50,320 nt of DNA from Lysobacteraceae bacterium (GTDB lineage Bacteria > Pseudomonadota > Gammaproteobacteria > Xanthomonadales > Xanthomonadaceae). Position numbers and translations under genes: made by a program. This document shows, one piece after another, positions 16,605-25,501 of this stretch (within the stretch, counting starts at the first letter, position 1; every line of letters starts with the position of its first letter). The notes below the pieces were generated by a model that was not told the origin of the DNA, searched no databases, and saw only the letters and a list, made by a program, of their open reading frames with translations. Location of the stretch: contig JAISFF010000078.1 in NCBI GenBank assembly GCA_031263725.1, positions 1 to 50,320 on the forward strand. Direction: 5' to 3'.

Positions 16605-17576
16605 TCAGGGCGATGACGCGGCGCGCGAAGGGTGCGGGAACTTCAGTTCGCGCTCGCCGTCGAACAGGCGGAACGGGACCGATTCCAGGCGCATTCCGCG
16701 ATTGACCTGAACCACGAAGTGCAGATGAGGGCCGCTGCTGAGTCCGGTGTTGCCGGATTTGGCGATGGGCTGGCCGGTGGTTACCCGCTGTCCTTCCCGG
16801 AGCCGGGCGCTGCCTTCCTGCAAGTGTCCGTAGAGGGCCATGCTGCCATCGGCGTGCAGGATCCGGATGAAGTATCCGGGCAGCCCGGCGGTGACGCCGG
16901 CAGCGGTGGCCTGCCGGTCCGAGTGGATCTGCATGATGGTGCCTTCCCGCGCGGCCCGCACCGGCGTGCCTTCGGCCAGTGCGAAATCCACGGCATAGAA
17001 ATTCGCCGGGTCGGAATGACTGAGTTCGCCGCCGAAACTCTGCTCGATCCGGATATCGGCGGCATCGAACGGCAACACGTAGGGATAGTCGGCTGCGGAT
17101 GCGCCCGGAGCGCCCGGCATGACGCGCAGATCCAATCCGAAGGAGGCGGATCCGGCCGGATGGATCTGGGTGAGGAGTTCACGGTGGCGCGGCTGGACCA
17201 CCATCCGCCTGGGCAGTTCCGGCCAGGTCCGGTTGCGGCCACGGCTACGGCTGCCGTAACGCAATTCCACTTCGACGGGCCCGCAGATCGGGTTCTCGAA
17301 CCAGACCAGATACAGGTCGCCGCGCTTTTCCAGCTGGAACCTGTCCAGGCGGGATTCCGTGGAGGACGTCGTGGGCGAGCGTGATCCCGGCGCCTGCGGC
17401 CATGCGCCGCGCCAGTCGCGCCAGTCGCCGAAGGGGCCGGCGGCATGCGCGGGAATGCCGCAAAGCAGAAGCAGCAGGATCGACATGACCAGACCGGCAC
17501 GCTCCGGTTTCCCGTCCAGGCGATTGCCGGAGACAGTCCGAGGCGGCTGGCGGGAAAAGACTGATCGGGAAGACAT
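16605..17576 (-). CDS. Exported M23-family metallopeptidase
   Basis: This is a LytM/M23 peptidoglycan endopeptidase-type protein. A hydrophobic segment MSILLLLLCGIPAHA (starting at residue 31 if the ATG at 17576 is used) is a likely signal sequence cut after AHA, preceded by basic residues. The N-terminal region (about residues 75-180) resembles the beta domain found before M23 domains in this group. The zinc-site motifs are present: HSDPANFYAVDFA (His and Asp) and SSGPHLHFVVQ (HxH), with LYGHLQ before them, so the enzyme looks active. It would act on cell-wall peptides in the periplasm. The start could be 17576 or 17486. It lies upstream of prfC with about 80 bases between. Confidence 0.88.
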   Translation of the reverse strand: MSSRSVFSRQPPRTVSGNRLDGKPERAGLVMSILLLLLCGIPAHAAGPFGDWRDWRGAWPQAPGSRSPTTSSTESRLDRFQLEKRGDLYLVWFENPICGPVEVELRYGSRSRGRNRTWPELPRRMVVQPRHRELLTQIHPAGSASFGLDLRVMPGAPGASAADYPYVLPFDAADIRIEQSFGGELSHSDPANFYAVDFALAEGTPVRAAREGTIMQIHSDRQATAAGVTAGLPGYFIRILHADGSMALYGHLQEGSARLREGQRVTTGQPIAKSGNTGLSSGPHLHFVVQVNRGMRLESVPFRLFDGERELKFPHPSRAASSP

Positions 17577-17791
17577 CGGCCTGGGAAGAAGGAAAACGGT
17601 TGCGGCGGCGGATTATGCCCCAAGCGTTCCGTGGCATGCGCAAGTGGAAAAGCGGGCAGGTCCGTCGTGATTCAGGCGGGAACCTGCCGTGGCGGGTGAT
17701 ACCCGGGCCATCCGGACCGGCCGGAATGCGATACCGGGAGGCTGCCGATCATCGGCATGGTTCCTATCATCTTTCTATCCGAATAAAGCGA

Positions 17792-17820
17792 TTGACATGC
17801 TCCGCCACCGCTGGCAAGCT
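17792..17820 (+). promoter_or_regulatory. Candidate promoter of the metXB operon
   Basis: TTGACA, a perfect -35 box, at 17792-17797. With a 17-base spacer the -10 would be CAAGCT (17815-17820), a poor match. Transcription would begin near 17827, exactly where the SAM-I aptamer starts, which is the main support for this promoter. Confidence 0.4.
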
Positions 17821-17826
17821 GCCTCC

Positions 17827-17937
17827 ACCATCGAGACCGGCGGAGGGACAGGCCCTTGGATGCCGGGGCAGCCCGCGGACCTTGCAAGGTTTGCGTAGGT
17901 GCCAAATCCTGCGGGGATGCCGTTCCCGAGAGATGGT
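17827..17937 (+). promoter_or_regulatory. SAM-I riboswitch (S-box) aptamer upstream of metX
   Basis: The conserved SAM-I core is readable in order: ATCGAGACCGGCGGAGGGA (from 17830), GGCCC (17851-17855), GATGCCGGGGCAGCC with the kink-turn and pseudoknot partners, GGTGCCAAATCC (17898-17909), and the closing GAGAGATGG. The outer helix P1 is ACCATC (17827-17832) with GATGGT (17932-17937). SAM-I RNAs bind S-adenosylmethionine and shut down methionine synthesis genes when it is plentiful; metX-metB directly downstream is the expected target. No terminator hairpin with a T run follows, so control is probably at translation. Confidence 0.9.
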
Positions 17938-17986
17938 TCGATTCGCGCCCTTGCCGGCTCGGCGAACACAGACTCCGCGCGATTAT

Positions 17987-18021
17987 TTTCGATGGCCGTT
18001 TCCGTATCTGGATAAGGCCAT
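17987..18021 (+). promoter_or_regulatory. Predicted translational expression platform of the SAM-I riboswitch
   Basis: ATGGCC (17992-17997) can pair with GGCCAT (18016-18021), which covers the metX start codon and part of its AAGG ribosome binding site. The same segment, 17987-17995 (TTTTCGATGG region), can instead pair over about 9 bases with the aptamer's 5' P1 strand (CCATCGAGA, 17828-17836, one G-U). The two pairings exclude each other. This is my reading of complementarity; no folding energies were computed. Confidence 0.6.
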
Positions 18022-19057
18022 GAGTCTCGTGAACAACGCATCGCCACCGGAGCATGTTCCGGTTTCAGTCAAAGCCGATTTCTCCATTCCGCGACCGCAG
18101 GCTCGCCGTGGCGAGGTGCGGGTGGCGTTGCCGATGCGCTATGCCGGAGTGCACGATCTGAGCTTGCGCTACGAGATGCAAGGGCCGGCCGACGCACCGG
18201 TGGTGTTCGTCGCTGGCGGTATCTCCGCGCATCGCCATGTTTCGGCGGGCACGGAATTCACCGAGCGCGGGTGGGCCAACGACCTGGCCGTTTCCGGCCG
18301 AACCCTGGACCCGGAAAGATTCCGCATTCTCGCATTCGATTACATCGGCGCCGAAGGGCTTCTGGATGTGCCCATCGATACGGTGGACCAGGCCGATGCC
18401 GTCGCCGTGTTGCTCGATGCACTGGACATTCCGCGGCTGCGCGCCTTCGTGGGCTACTCCTATGGAGCGATGGTGGGCCTGCAGTTCGCCGCCCGCCACG
18501 GCATGCGCGTATCACGCCTGATTGCCGCCAGTGGCGTGCATCGCCCGCATCCTTATGCTTCGGCATGGAGGGCCTTGCAGCGCCGGGCGGTCGCGCTGGG
18601 ACAATTGCAGTGCGCGGATGCGCAGGGGCTGGGGCTGGCCCGGCAGTTCGCGATGCTGAGTTATCGCACGCCCGAGGAATTCGGCGAGCGCTTCGATTCG
18701 CCGCCCGAGATCATCAATGGCCGGGTCCGCTGTGCGGCCGAAGACTATCTGGATGTCGCGGGTTCGCAGTATGTGGCGAGGACTCCGGTTACGGCGTTTC
18801 TGCGCCTTTCCGAGTCGATCGACCTGCATCGGGTGAATCCCGACGACCTGCGCGTGCCGACGACCGTGATCGCGGTGGAGAGCGACCGGCTCGTGCCGCT
18901 TTCGGATTCCGTGCTGCTGGTGGAAAAACTGGCGGGCAGGGGTGGACTGCGCGTTGTCCGCTCCGCTTATGGACATGATGCGTTCCTCAAGGAGACCGAC
19001 CGCATCGATTCGATACTCAACAGCGTTTTACGCGATAACGATGGAGTTTTTGCATGA
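18020..19057 (+). CDS. metX: Homoserine O-acyltransferase MetX (probably O-succinyltransferase)
   Basis: This alpha/beta-hydrolase-fold enzyme activates homoserine for methionine synthesis. The catalytic triad is visible: Ser147 in GYSYGAM, Asp289 in VESDRLVP and His319 in YGHDAF. At 345 residues it is the short MetX type found in Xanthomonadales, where the acyl donor is generally thought to be succinyl-CoA; acetyl versus succinyl cannot be settled here. The ATG at 18020 gives the family-length product; the frame is open far upstream, but that part is the riboswitch. The start codon lies in a hairpin of the expression platform. It overlaps metB by 4 bases. Confidence 0.92.
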   Translation: MSLVNNASPPEHVPVSVKADFSIPRPQARRGEVRVALPMRYAGVHDLSLRYEMQGPADAPVVFVAGGISAHRHVSAGTEFTERGWANDLAVSGRTLDPERFRILAFDYIGAEGLLDVPIDTVDQADAVAVLLDALDIPRLRAFVGYSYGAMVGLQFAARHGMRVSRLIAASGVHRPHPYASAWRALQRRAVALGQLQCADAQGLGLARQFAMLSYRTPEEFGERFDSPPEIINGRVRCAAEDYLDVAGSQYVARTPVTAFLRLSESIDLHRVNPDDLRVPTTVIAVESDRLVPLSDSVLLVEKLAGRGGLRVVRSAYGHDAFLKETDRIDSILNSVLRDNDGVFA

Positions 19058-20235
19058 ACGACCGATCTGCCACACCACCCGGTATCCGTCCTTCGACCGT
19101 GGCGGTGCGCGCCGGTATCGACCGCGATACCGCTTTCGGCGCGGTGACGCCGCCGATCGTGCTGTCGTCCAATTTCAGTTTCGAGAAATTCGGCCATAGC
19201 CGGACTTACGACTACACCCGCAGCGGCAACCCGACCCGCGACCTGCTGGCGGAGGCGCTGGCCGAGCTGGAAGGCGGCGCGGGCGCGGCGGTGACGGCAA
19301 CCGGCATGGGGGCGGTCAATCTGGTGCTGACCGCGTTGTTGCGGCCGGGCGATGTGCTGGCGGTTCCGCACGACGCCTACGGCGGCTGCTGGCGGCTGTT
19401 CGATGCGTTGGCCAAGCAGGGGCATTTCGAACTGGTCACTGCCGATTTCACCGCTGCGGACGGGTTGCGCGAAGTATGGGCGCGGTCGCCGAAGCTGGTC
19501 TGGCTGGAGACGCCATCCAATCCGCTGCTGCGGATCACCGACCTGCGAAGGGTGATCGCCGACGCGCACGCGGCGGGCGCGTTAGTGGCGGTGGACAACA
19601 CTTTTCTTTCGCCCTTGCTGCAACGGCCTTTCGAGTTCGGCGCCGATCTGGTGGTGCATTCGACCACCAAGTACATCAATGGCCACAGCGATGTGGTGGG
19701 TGGCGCCGTGGTGGCGCGCGATGCGGAGCTGCGCCAACAGATCGGCTGGTGGAGCAATGCGCTGGGACTGACCGGCGCGCCTTTCGACAGCTTCATGACC
19801 ATGCGCGGTCTGCGCACGCTGGATGCCCGGTTGCGCCTGCACCAGGAGAATGCGGTGGCCGTGGTTGCGTTGCTGGAACGGCATCCGGCGGTAGCCAAAG
19901 TGCATTACCCGGGACTGGCTTCGCATCCGGGACACGAAATCGCCGCCAGACAACAGAAGGACTTCGGCGCCATGCTCAGCTTCGAGTTGCACGGTGGCGA
20001 AAATGCGGCGCGCGCATTCGTGGATGGGCTGCATTACTTCACGTTGGCCGAGTCGCTGGGCGGCGTGGAGAGCCTGATCGCGCACCCGGCCACGATGACG
20101 CATGCGGCGATGACGCCGCAGGCGCGCGCCGCGGCCGGCATCGGCGGCGGTCTGCTGCGGCTGTCGCTCGGGATCGAGGCGGCCGACGATCTGCTCAGCG
20201 ATCTGGCAGGAGGACTGGAGCGCGCTTCCGCCTGA
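19054..20235 (+). CDS. metB: Cystathionine gamma-synthase / O-succinylhomoserine lyase (MetB)
   Basis: A PLP enzyme of the Cys/Met metabolism family that joins O-acylhomoserine with cysteine to give cystathionine. The 393-residue chain has YDYTRSGNPTR near the N-terminus (PLP phosphate partner Tyr/Arg), GMGAVNLV, VDNTF (Asp at the pyridine nitrogen) and the Schiff-base Lys206 in HSTTKYINGHSD. The SLGGVESLIAHPATMTH segment is typical of this subfamily. It starts at the ATGA overlapping the metX stop, so the pair is coupled and both obey the SAM-I switch. In several xanthomonads a homoserine dehydrogenase gene follows; here it does not. Confidence 0.95.
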   Translation: MNDRSATPPGIRPSTVAVRAGIDRDTAFGAVTPPIVLSSNFSFEKFGHSRTYDYTRSGNPTRDLLAEALAELEGGAGAAVTATGMGAVNLVLTALLRPGDVLAVPHDAYGGCWRLFDALAKQGHFELVTADFTAADGLREVWARSPKLVWLETPSNPLLRITDLRRVIADAHAAGALVAVDNTFLSPLLQRPFEFGADLVVHSTTKYINGHSDVVGGAVVARDAELRQQIGWWSNALGLTGAPFDSFMTMRGLRTLDARLRLHQENAVAVVALLERHPAVAKVHYPGLASHPGHEIAARQQKDFGAMLSFELHGGENAARAFVDGLHYFTLAESLGGVESLIAHPATMTHAAMTPQARAAAGIGGGLLRLSLGIEAADDLLSDLAGGLERASA

Positions 20236-20295
20236 AAAGGATGGCGTGACGTGACCGGGTTGCCGGCATCAGCGCTCGATCGCGTTGCCGGCCCG

Positions 20296-20315
20296 CCCGC
20301 CGCGGCGGGGTTCCT
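20296..20315 (+). terminator. Possible weak terminator after metB
   Basis: A perfect GC palindrome CCCGCCGCGGCGGG (20296-20309) is followed by GTTCCTT. The stem would be about 5 bases with a 4-base loop and the T tract is poor, so the function is doubtful. Confidence 0.3.
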
Positions 20316-20434
20316 TGTATTGGGCGGGCATGTCGCGGCCAGATCCAATAATGAAGGTTATTCTATGCGGCATGGGATTGACGTGAAACGACATGCGGGA
20401 TGTCGTCCATCCATTCATGGGCCGGAGGTATCCG

Positions 20435-20662
20435 ATGTCGCTCATTCTCTATCAGCGTGATGACTGCCATCTCTGCGACCTGGCGCTGGCCGTGTTGGCC
20501 GAGGCGAAGGCTCCGGATTTCAAAAGCATATTCATCGATGACGATGCCGAGCTGGAGGCCCGGTACGGAATCCGCGTGCCCGTACTGCGGTCGACCGCGA
20601 CCAGTGCGGAGCTGGACTGGCCCTTCAGCCGGAATCAGGTCAGGGATTTCCTGGCAGGATGA
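20435..20662 (+). CDS. Small glutaredoxin-like (DUF836-type) protein
   Basis: This 75-residue thioredoxin-fold protein has the redox motif CHLC in the context YQRDDCHLCDLALAVL, strand IDDDAELEARYG, the cis-Pro segment RVPVLRS and a C-terminal helix. It fits the glutaredoxin-family/DUF836 group of small proteins, whose partners are mostly unknown. ATG 20435 follows GGAGG at 20422-20426. Its stop TGA overlaps an ATG of the next frame at 20659, so it may be translated together with the sensor kinase. About 200 bases of leader separate it from metB; a hairpin-forming repeat lies at 20388-20406. Confidence 0.85.
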   Translation: MSLILYQRDDCHLCDLALAVLAEAKAPDFKSIFIDDDAELEARYGIRVPVLRSTATSAELDWPFSRNQVRDFLAG

Positions 20663-20721
20663 CGCATCCGTCGCAGTCGCGGTTCCGTGCGGCGGTATCC
20701 CTTCGAAAGGCGGGAGGGTTG

Positions 20722-23700
20722 ATGCCGGATTCGGTTCCATTCCGGTCGGTTTTTGCGAGGGGCCAGGTCATCGCGATGGCATTGGTTCTCTATGCGCTGG
20801 CCGCCTGCGCATGGGCGATGGAGTTTCCCGAGAGACCGGTATTCAGGACCTTCGACAACACCTCGGGATTGCCTTCCAATGTCGTGACCGGCCTTGCGCA
20901 GGACCGCGCCGGCTACATCTGGATAGGTACCGATGATGGCCTGGCCCGTTACGACGGGATCGATTTCAAGGTCTGGCAATACGATCCCGATGACGATCAG
21001 TCGCTGCCCGACAATTCGGTGGAATTCCTGCACATCGACAGTCGCGACCGGATATGGGTGGCGCTCAACGATATGGACTCGGGCTTGGCGATGCTGGATT
21101 CTCCGGGAAGAACCATGCATCGCTTCCCCGAGCTTACGCGATCATGCCCAGGCGGGGTATGGACGATCGCCTCGGACGAAACCGGTGCGATTTGGCTGGG
21201 AACCAGTCTGGGCAAACTCTGCCGATTGAATCCGGATCAGACGGTGACTTCCTATGGCCGCATGGAAGAGGCCGGCGTGAGCAGGATCTATTCGCTGTTT
21301 ATCGATGAGCGGAAACATCTGTGGATGGGCACCAATCACGGGCTGGGACGGTTGAATAGCGATGGCACGCTGGAGTTCATCGCACCGGAGATTTTCGAGA
21401 AAGAGGTCATCCTCAATTTCACGGGCGGAGAAAACGGCGACCTGTGGATATCCGCGAGCCAGCAGCTGTACCGGCTGGATGCCGCGATGCGGATCGAACC
21501 GGTCAGCTGGCAGGGTACGAAACTGGCCAGGCCCACACGCATTCTGGTCGATCGCAACGGCGGGCACTGGATTGGTTCGGCGCATGGTCTTTTTCGTGAG
21601 CATGAGGGGCGGGTCCGCCTGATCGAAACGATGCCGGCTGCCGGCTGGCTTACCGGCAACAGCATCGTGACCACGATCATGCAAGATCACGAGGGAGGTC
21701 TCTGGGTGGCCAGCGCCACCCAAGGGCTGGCCTACCTGGTTCCCGATTGGAGAAGGTTTGCCGGATACTCGCACGTCCGTGAAACGAGCAGTGGAAATTT
21801 CTATTTCCGGAACGCGATCAGTGACGGCGACCAGTTCCTGGTGGCAGGCTCCGACGGGATATACCGGCTTGATCCCGGCGAGTCGGAACTTGCACCCTTC
21901 GCGGACCTCTCCGCCCTCGGGCCCGGCTGGCTCTGGTCGATCGACAAATCTTCCGATGGCGGCCTGTGGATCGGACGCGACCGGAGTTACAGCCAGTATT
22001 TTCCAGCGACGGGCCGTGTCAGAACCTGGACGGTGGATAACGACTCCGTCAATATTGTTCTGGCTGCTCCCGGTGGAAACGTATGGATTTTCAGCGGGCA
22101 GGAAGGACTGCAATTGCGCGATCGCAATGGAAAGATTCTGGAATCCATTCCGCCGGAGAGCGAATCGGGACCGTCCATCGATGATGTCAGTAAACTGTTC
22201 TGGGGTCCGGACGGCGAGCTGTGGATCGCAGGCACTGGCGGGGTGTTCCGCAAACAGGGCGGTGTCGTCCGGCCCATTCTGGATGCCGAAGGCGACACGC
22301 TGCATGTCGTCAAGGACGTACTGTTTGAAACTCCGTCGAGGGTCTGGCTACTCCGGTATGGCGTGATCGAACGGTATGCGTGGAATGGCAGGATATTGGC
22401 GCTGCAGGAGCGTCTGGGCAAGGAACAGGGAGTCCCGGCGGTCGATACATCGGGGCTGATGCTGGGACATGCGGGCAGCATCTGGGCGACCACCGCGCGC
22501 GGCCTTTTGTCCTATCGGCCTGGTGCGTCGCAGGTTCGCCTGTACGGCCGCAGTGACGGATTGCTGGATGCCGAGTTTTTCCTGAGACCCGCCGCGCGCA
22601 ACGATTCCGACATGGGATTGGTGGTATCCAGGAATGCCGTCACCCTGATCGATCTGCATGCGTCGCCTGTCAGTGTTCCGCGGCCCAGGCTGGTATTGGA
22701 GTCGTTGAAGGTCCGGCGCGATGGGGTCGAGCATGTGATCCCGTCATCGGGCGAGGTGGTGCTGGCTCCTGATGATCGCGAACTGCGGATCACCGTCCAT
22801 GCCCTTTCCTTCGTGAACCCCAAATTGAACCGGTATCGGTTTCGTGTGGATGGGTACGAAAGGGAGTGGCTCGATCAGGGGAACAACAACGAGCGCATCA
22901 TGTCCAGACTCGATCCCGGAAATTACCGGGTCGAATTCCAGGCGGCCAATTCGGAAGGCGATTGGTCCGATGTGGAGCATTTCGATTTGCGCGTGTTGCC
23001 GCCCTGGTGGAAGAGCGGCTGGGGCATCGCGTTTTTCGTTCTGCTGGCGTTGCTGCTGTTGTCCATATCCGCCCATGTCTACAGAAGGCGCCTGGAGCAG
23101 CAACACCAGTACCAGATGGTATTGCACAGGCACGAACTGGCCGAAGAAGCATCCCAGGTCAAGACACAGTTCCTGGCCACGCTGGGACATGAGGTACGCA
23201 CGCCGATGACGGGTGTGCTGGGCATGAGCGAACTGTTGCTGGCGACTCCGCTGGACGACCAGCAGCGCAGGCATATCGATTCGATCCGGCGCGCTGGCAA
23301 CCATCTCCTGCGACTGGTGAACGATGCGCTGGACATGGCCCGTATCGAATCGGGGAAGCTGGAACTGGATCCGGCTCCGTTTGCCTTGTCCGAACTGGTG
23401 GCGGATGCGGCCGACCTGGCCCGGCCCCTGGCCACGAACAAGGGACTGGTGTTCCAGGCATGGAGCGACGGGGCCATGCCCGCCTGGTGGCATGGCGATA
23501 TCTATCGAATCCGCCAGGTCCTGCTGAACCTGCTGAGCAATGCGGTCAAATTCACCGATGAAGGAGCGGTGACGTTGCAGGTTTTCCCGGCGCAGCCCAA
23601 GGGGCTGTGTTTCGTCGTGCGCGATACCGGCGTCGGTCTGAGCAAGGAGCAACGGCAACGTCTGTTCATTCCGTTCGTGCAGGCCGAGGGCGCGCGGACC

Positions 23701-24279
23701 ACGGCGCGGTATGGCGGCAGTGGACTGGGGCTGGCGATCAGCCAGGAACTGGTGCTGGCGATGAAAGGGCGTATCGATGTGGAGAGTACGCCAGGCCTGG
23801 GATCGGTTTTTTCCGTGACGCTGCCGCTGGATCCGGTTGAGACTGCGCCGGCCGGCATCGGCGGCGGCGGAGTTTCGCCACCGTCATTGCCGAAATTGAA
23901 ACTTCTGCTGGTGGAGGACGATTCCACCGTTGCAGATGTCATCGCCGGCCTGCTGCGGGGCCTGGGCCACGAGGTCGCACATGCGGCCCATGGGCTGGCG
24001 GCATTGGCGGAGATGGCCGAGGCATCGTTCGACATGCTTCTGCTGGATCTGGATCTGCCCGGCATCGATGGCCTGTCGCTGGCAATGCAACTGCGTTCGT
24101 CCGGCTTCGATGGTCCGTTGATCGCGGTGACGGCGCGCACCGAAGCCGATATCGAGGACAGGACGCGACAAGCGGGCTTTGATCTGTTCCTGCGCAAACC
24201 GGTGACAGGCGCCATGTTGGCCAGGGCACTGGACACGGCGGGGCGTCGTTCCGGGTCGGACGACAGGGAACAGGGGTGA
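20722..24279 (+). CDS. Hybrid sensor histidine kinase with periplasmic two-component propeller
   Basis: From ATG 20722 (GGAGGG just upstream) the protein has 1185 residues; an ATG at 20659 would add 21. Domains run in this order. A signal/anchor segment lies at about residues 13-33. Two-component-propeller repeats (motifs such as GYIWIGTDDGLARYDG, HLWMGTNHGLGRL) occupy about 40-650. A Y_Y_Y domain at about 670-760 ends before a membrane helix (WGIAFFVLLALLLLS). HisKA follows with His823 in LGHEVRTPM, then HATPase with DTGVGL and GGSGLGLAIS. The receiver has phospho-acceptor Asp1109 in LLLDLDLPGIDG. There is no DNA-binding domain and no response regulator nearby, so the output partner is elsewhere. 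Such propeller kinases usually sense glycans or other exported ligands. Confidence 0.9.
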   Translation: MPDSVPFRSVFARGQVIAMALVLYALAACAWAMEFPERPVFRTFDNTSGLPSNVVTGLAQDRAGYIWIGTDDGLARYDGIDFKVWQYDPDDDQSLPDNSVEFLHIDSRDRIWVALNDMDSGLAMLDSPGRTMHRFPELTRSCPGGVWTIASDETGAIWLGTSLGKLCRLNPDQTVTSYGRMEEAGVSRIYSLFIDERKHLWMGTNHGLGRLNSDGTLEFIAPEIFEKEVILNFTGGENGDLWISASQQLYRLDAAMRIEPVSWQGTKLARPTRILVDRNGGHWIGSAHGLFREHEGRVRLIETMPAAGWLTGNSIVTTIMQDHEGGLWVASATQGLAYLVPDWRRFAGYSHVRETSSGNFYFRNAISDGDQFLVAGSDGIYRLDPGESELAPFADLSALGPGWLWSIDKSSDGGLWIGRDRSYSQYFPATGRVRTWTVDNDSVNIVLAAPGGNVWIFSGQEGLQLRDRNGKILESIPPESESGPSIDDVSKLFWGPDGELWIAGTGGVFRKQGGVVRPILDAEGDTLHVVKDVLFETPSRVWLLRYGVIERYAWNGRILALQERLGKEQGVPAVDTSGLMLGHAGSIWATTARGLLSYRPGASQVRLYGRSDGLLDAEFFLRPAARNDSDMGLVVSRNAVTLIDLHASPVSVPRPRLVLESLKVRRDGVEHVIPSSGEVVLAPDDRELRITVHALSFVNPKLNRYRFRVDGYEREWLDQGNNNERIMSRLDPGNYRVEFQAANSEGDWSDVEHFDLRVLPPWWKSGWGIAFFVLLALLLLSISAHVYRRRLEQQHQYQMVLHRHELAEEASQVKTQFLATLGHEVRTPMTGVLGMSELLLATPLDDQQRRHIDSIRRAGNHLLRLVNDALDMARIESGKLELDPAPFALSELVADAADLARPLATNKGLVFQAWSDGAMPAWWHGDIYRIRQVLLNLLSNAVKFTDEGAVTLQVFPAQPKGLCFVVRDTGVGLSKEQRQRLFIPFVQAEGARTTARYGGSGLGLAISQELVLAMKGRIDVESTPGLGSVFSVTLPLDPVETAPAGIGGGGVSPPSLPKLKLLLVEDDSTVADVIAGLLRGLGHEVAHAAHGLAALAEMAEASFDMLLLDLDLPGIDGLSLAMQLRSSGFDGPLIAVTARTEADIEDRTRQAGFDLFLRKPVTGAMLARALDTAGRRSGSDDREQG

Positions 24280-24301
24280 CGGCCGCGGCGGCTATGGTCA
24301 T

Positions 24302-24337
24302 GAAAAACGCCCCGCTGCACGCAAGCGTGGCGGGGCG
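24302..24337 (-). terminator. Intrinsic terminator of hemE
   Basis: On the minus strand CGCCCCGC (24330-24337) pairs with GCGGGGCG (24308-24315) and is followed by TTTTT (24303-24307). It ends the hemE transcript and lies directly past the sensor kinase on the plus strand. Confidence 0.85.
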
Positions 24338-24358
24338 CTGTCGTGGATTTCCGCTGTT

Positions 24359-25435
24359 TCAGCGTTTGCTGAACTCGTGCACGGCGTCGACCAGGAGGCC
24401 AACGTGCTCCGGATTCATGTCCGGCGACATGCCGTGCCCCAGATTGAAGACATGTCCCTCGCGGGAACCGTTGTTGCCCTGGGCGTAACTGTCCAGCGTC
24501 TGGCGGACCTGCTGGCGGATGGCGTCCGGCGAGCCATACAGAACGGCCGGATCCAGGTTGCCCTGGAGCGCGACCTTGCCCTGGACGCGTTGCGCGGCTT
24601 CCGACAGTTCGATCAGCCAATCCGCGCCGACCGCTTCGGTACCGGTGGCGGCGAGCGCCTCGAGATGCGCCGCATTGCCCTTGCCGAACAGGACCAGTGG
24701 TACGCGCTGTTCGCCTTCGCCGCGCGGCAGTTCCTGGGCGATGCGCTGCAGATAGGGCAGCGAGAATTCGCGGTACATGGCGGGGCTTAGGACTCCGCCC
24801 CAGGTGTCGAATACCTGCAATGCCTGCGCGCCGGCAGCGCGCTGTGCGGCCAGATAGGCGATCACGGCATCGGCGTTGATCTCCAGCAGACGGTGCAGCA
24901 ATGCCGGCTGGTTGAGCGCCATCGCCTTGATCCTGGCGTAGTTCTTGCTGCTTCCGCCTTCGACCATGTAGCACGCCAGGGTCCAGGGACTGCCGGAGAA
25001 GCCGATCAGCGGCGCCTTGCCCGCCAGTTCGCGGCGGCTGGCGCGCACGGCATCCATCACATAGCGCAGGTCGGTCTCCATGTCCGGAACGCCGAGGCGC
25101 GCGACCTCCCGCTCGGATGTCACGGGATGCTTGAACTTGGGACCTTCGCCCTCGACGAAGCACAGCTCCAGGCCCATGGCGTCGGGAATGGTGAGGATGT
25201 CGGAAAACAGAATGGCCGCATCCAGGTCGAAGCGCCGCAGCGGTTGCAGCGTGACTTCGCAGGCGATGTCCGGATTCTTCGCCATTGCCAGAAAACTACC
25301 GGCCCGGGCGCGGGTGGCGCGATACTCGGGCAGATAGCGTCCAGCCTGGCGCATCAGCCAGACCGGCGTGCGATCCACGGGCTGGCGGCGCAGCGCGCGC
25401 AGTAACCGGTCATTGAGCAATGGCGCATTGGACAC
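24359..25435 (-). CDS. hemE: Uroporphyrinogen decarboxylase (HemE)
   Basis: HemE removes four carboxyl groups from uroporphyrinogen III to give coproporphyrinogen III in haem synthesis; it is a cytoplasmic TIM-barrel homodimer. The 358-residue protein has the N-terminal signature [20 protein letters not shown], the catalytic Asp region [29 protein letters not shown] and the C-terminal [15 protein letters not shown]. Length and ends are normal. It has its own terminator, and a small WGR-domain gene lies upstream on the same strand. Confidence 0.98.
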   Translation of the reverse strand: MSNAPLLNDRLLRALRRQPVDRTPVWLMRQAGRYLPEYRATRARAGSFLAMAKNPDIACEVTLQPLRRFDLDAAILFSDILTIPDAMGLELCFVEGEGPKFKHPVTSEREVARLGVPDMETDLRYVMDAVRASRRELAGKAPLIGFSGSPWTLACYMVEGGSSKNYARIKAMALNQPALLHRLLEINADAVIAYLAAQRAAGAQALQVFDTWGGVLSPAMYREFSLPYLQRIAQELPRGEGEQRVPLVLFGKGNAAHLEALAATGTEAVGADWLIELSEAAQRVQGKVALQGNLDPAVLYGSPDAIRQQVRQTLDSYAQGNNGSREGHVFNLGHGMSPDMNPEHVGLLVDAVHEFSKR

Positions 25436-25501
25436 GATGGAGAACTCCCGAATGGTTGGATGAGGAGAAAAGGCCCGATTCCGACGCCGGACCGGATGGC
25501 A

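Noticed and set aside
17600..18019. N-terminal extension of metX to 17600
   Set aside because: The extension overlaps the SAM-I aptamer and does not match MetX; the family start is ATG 18020.
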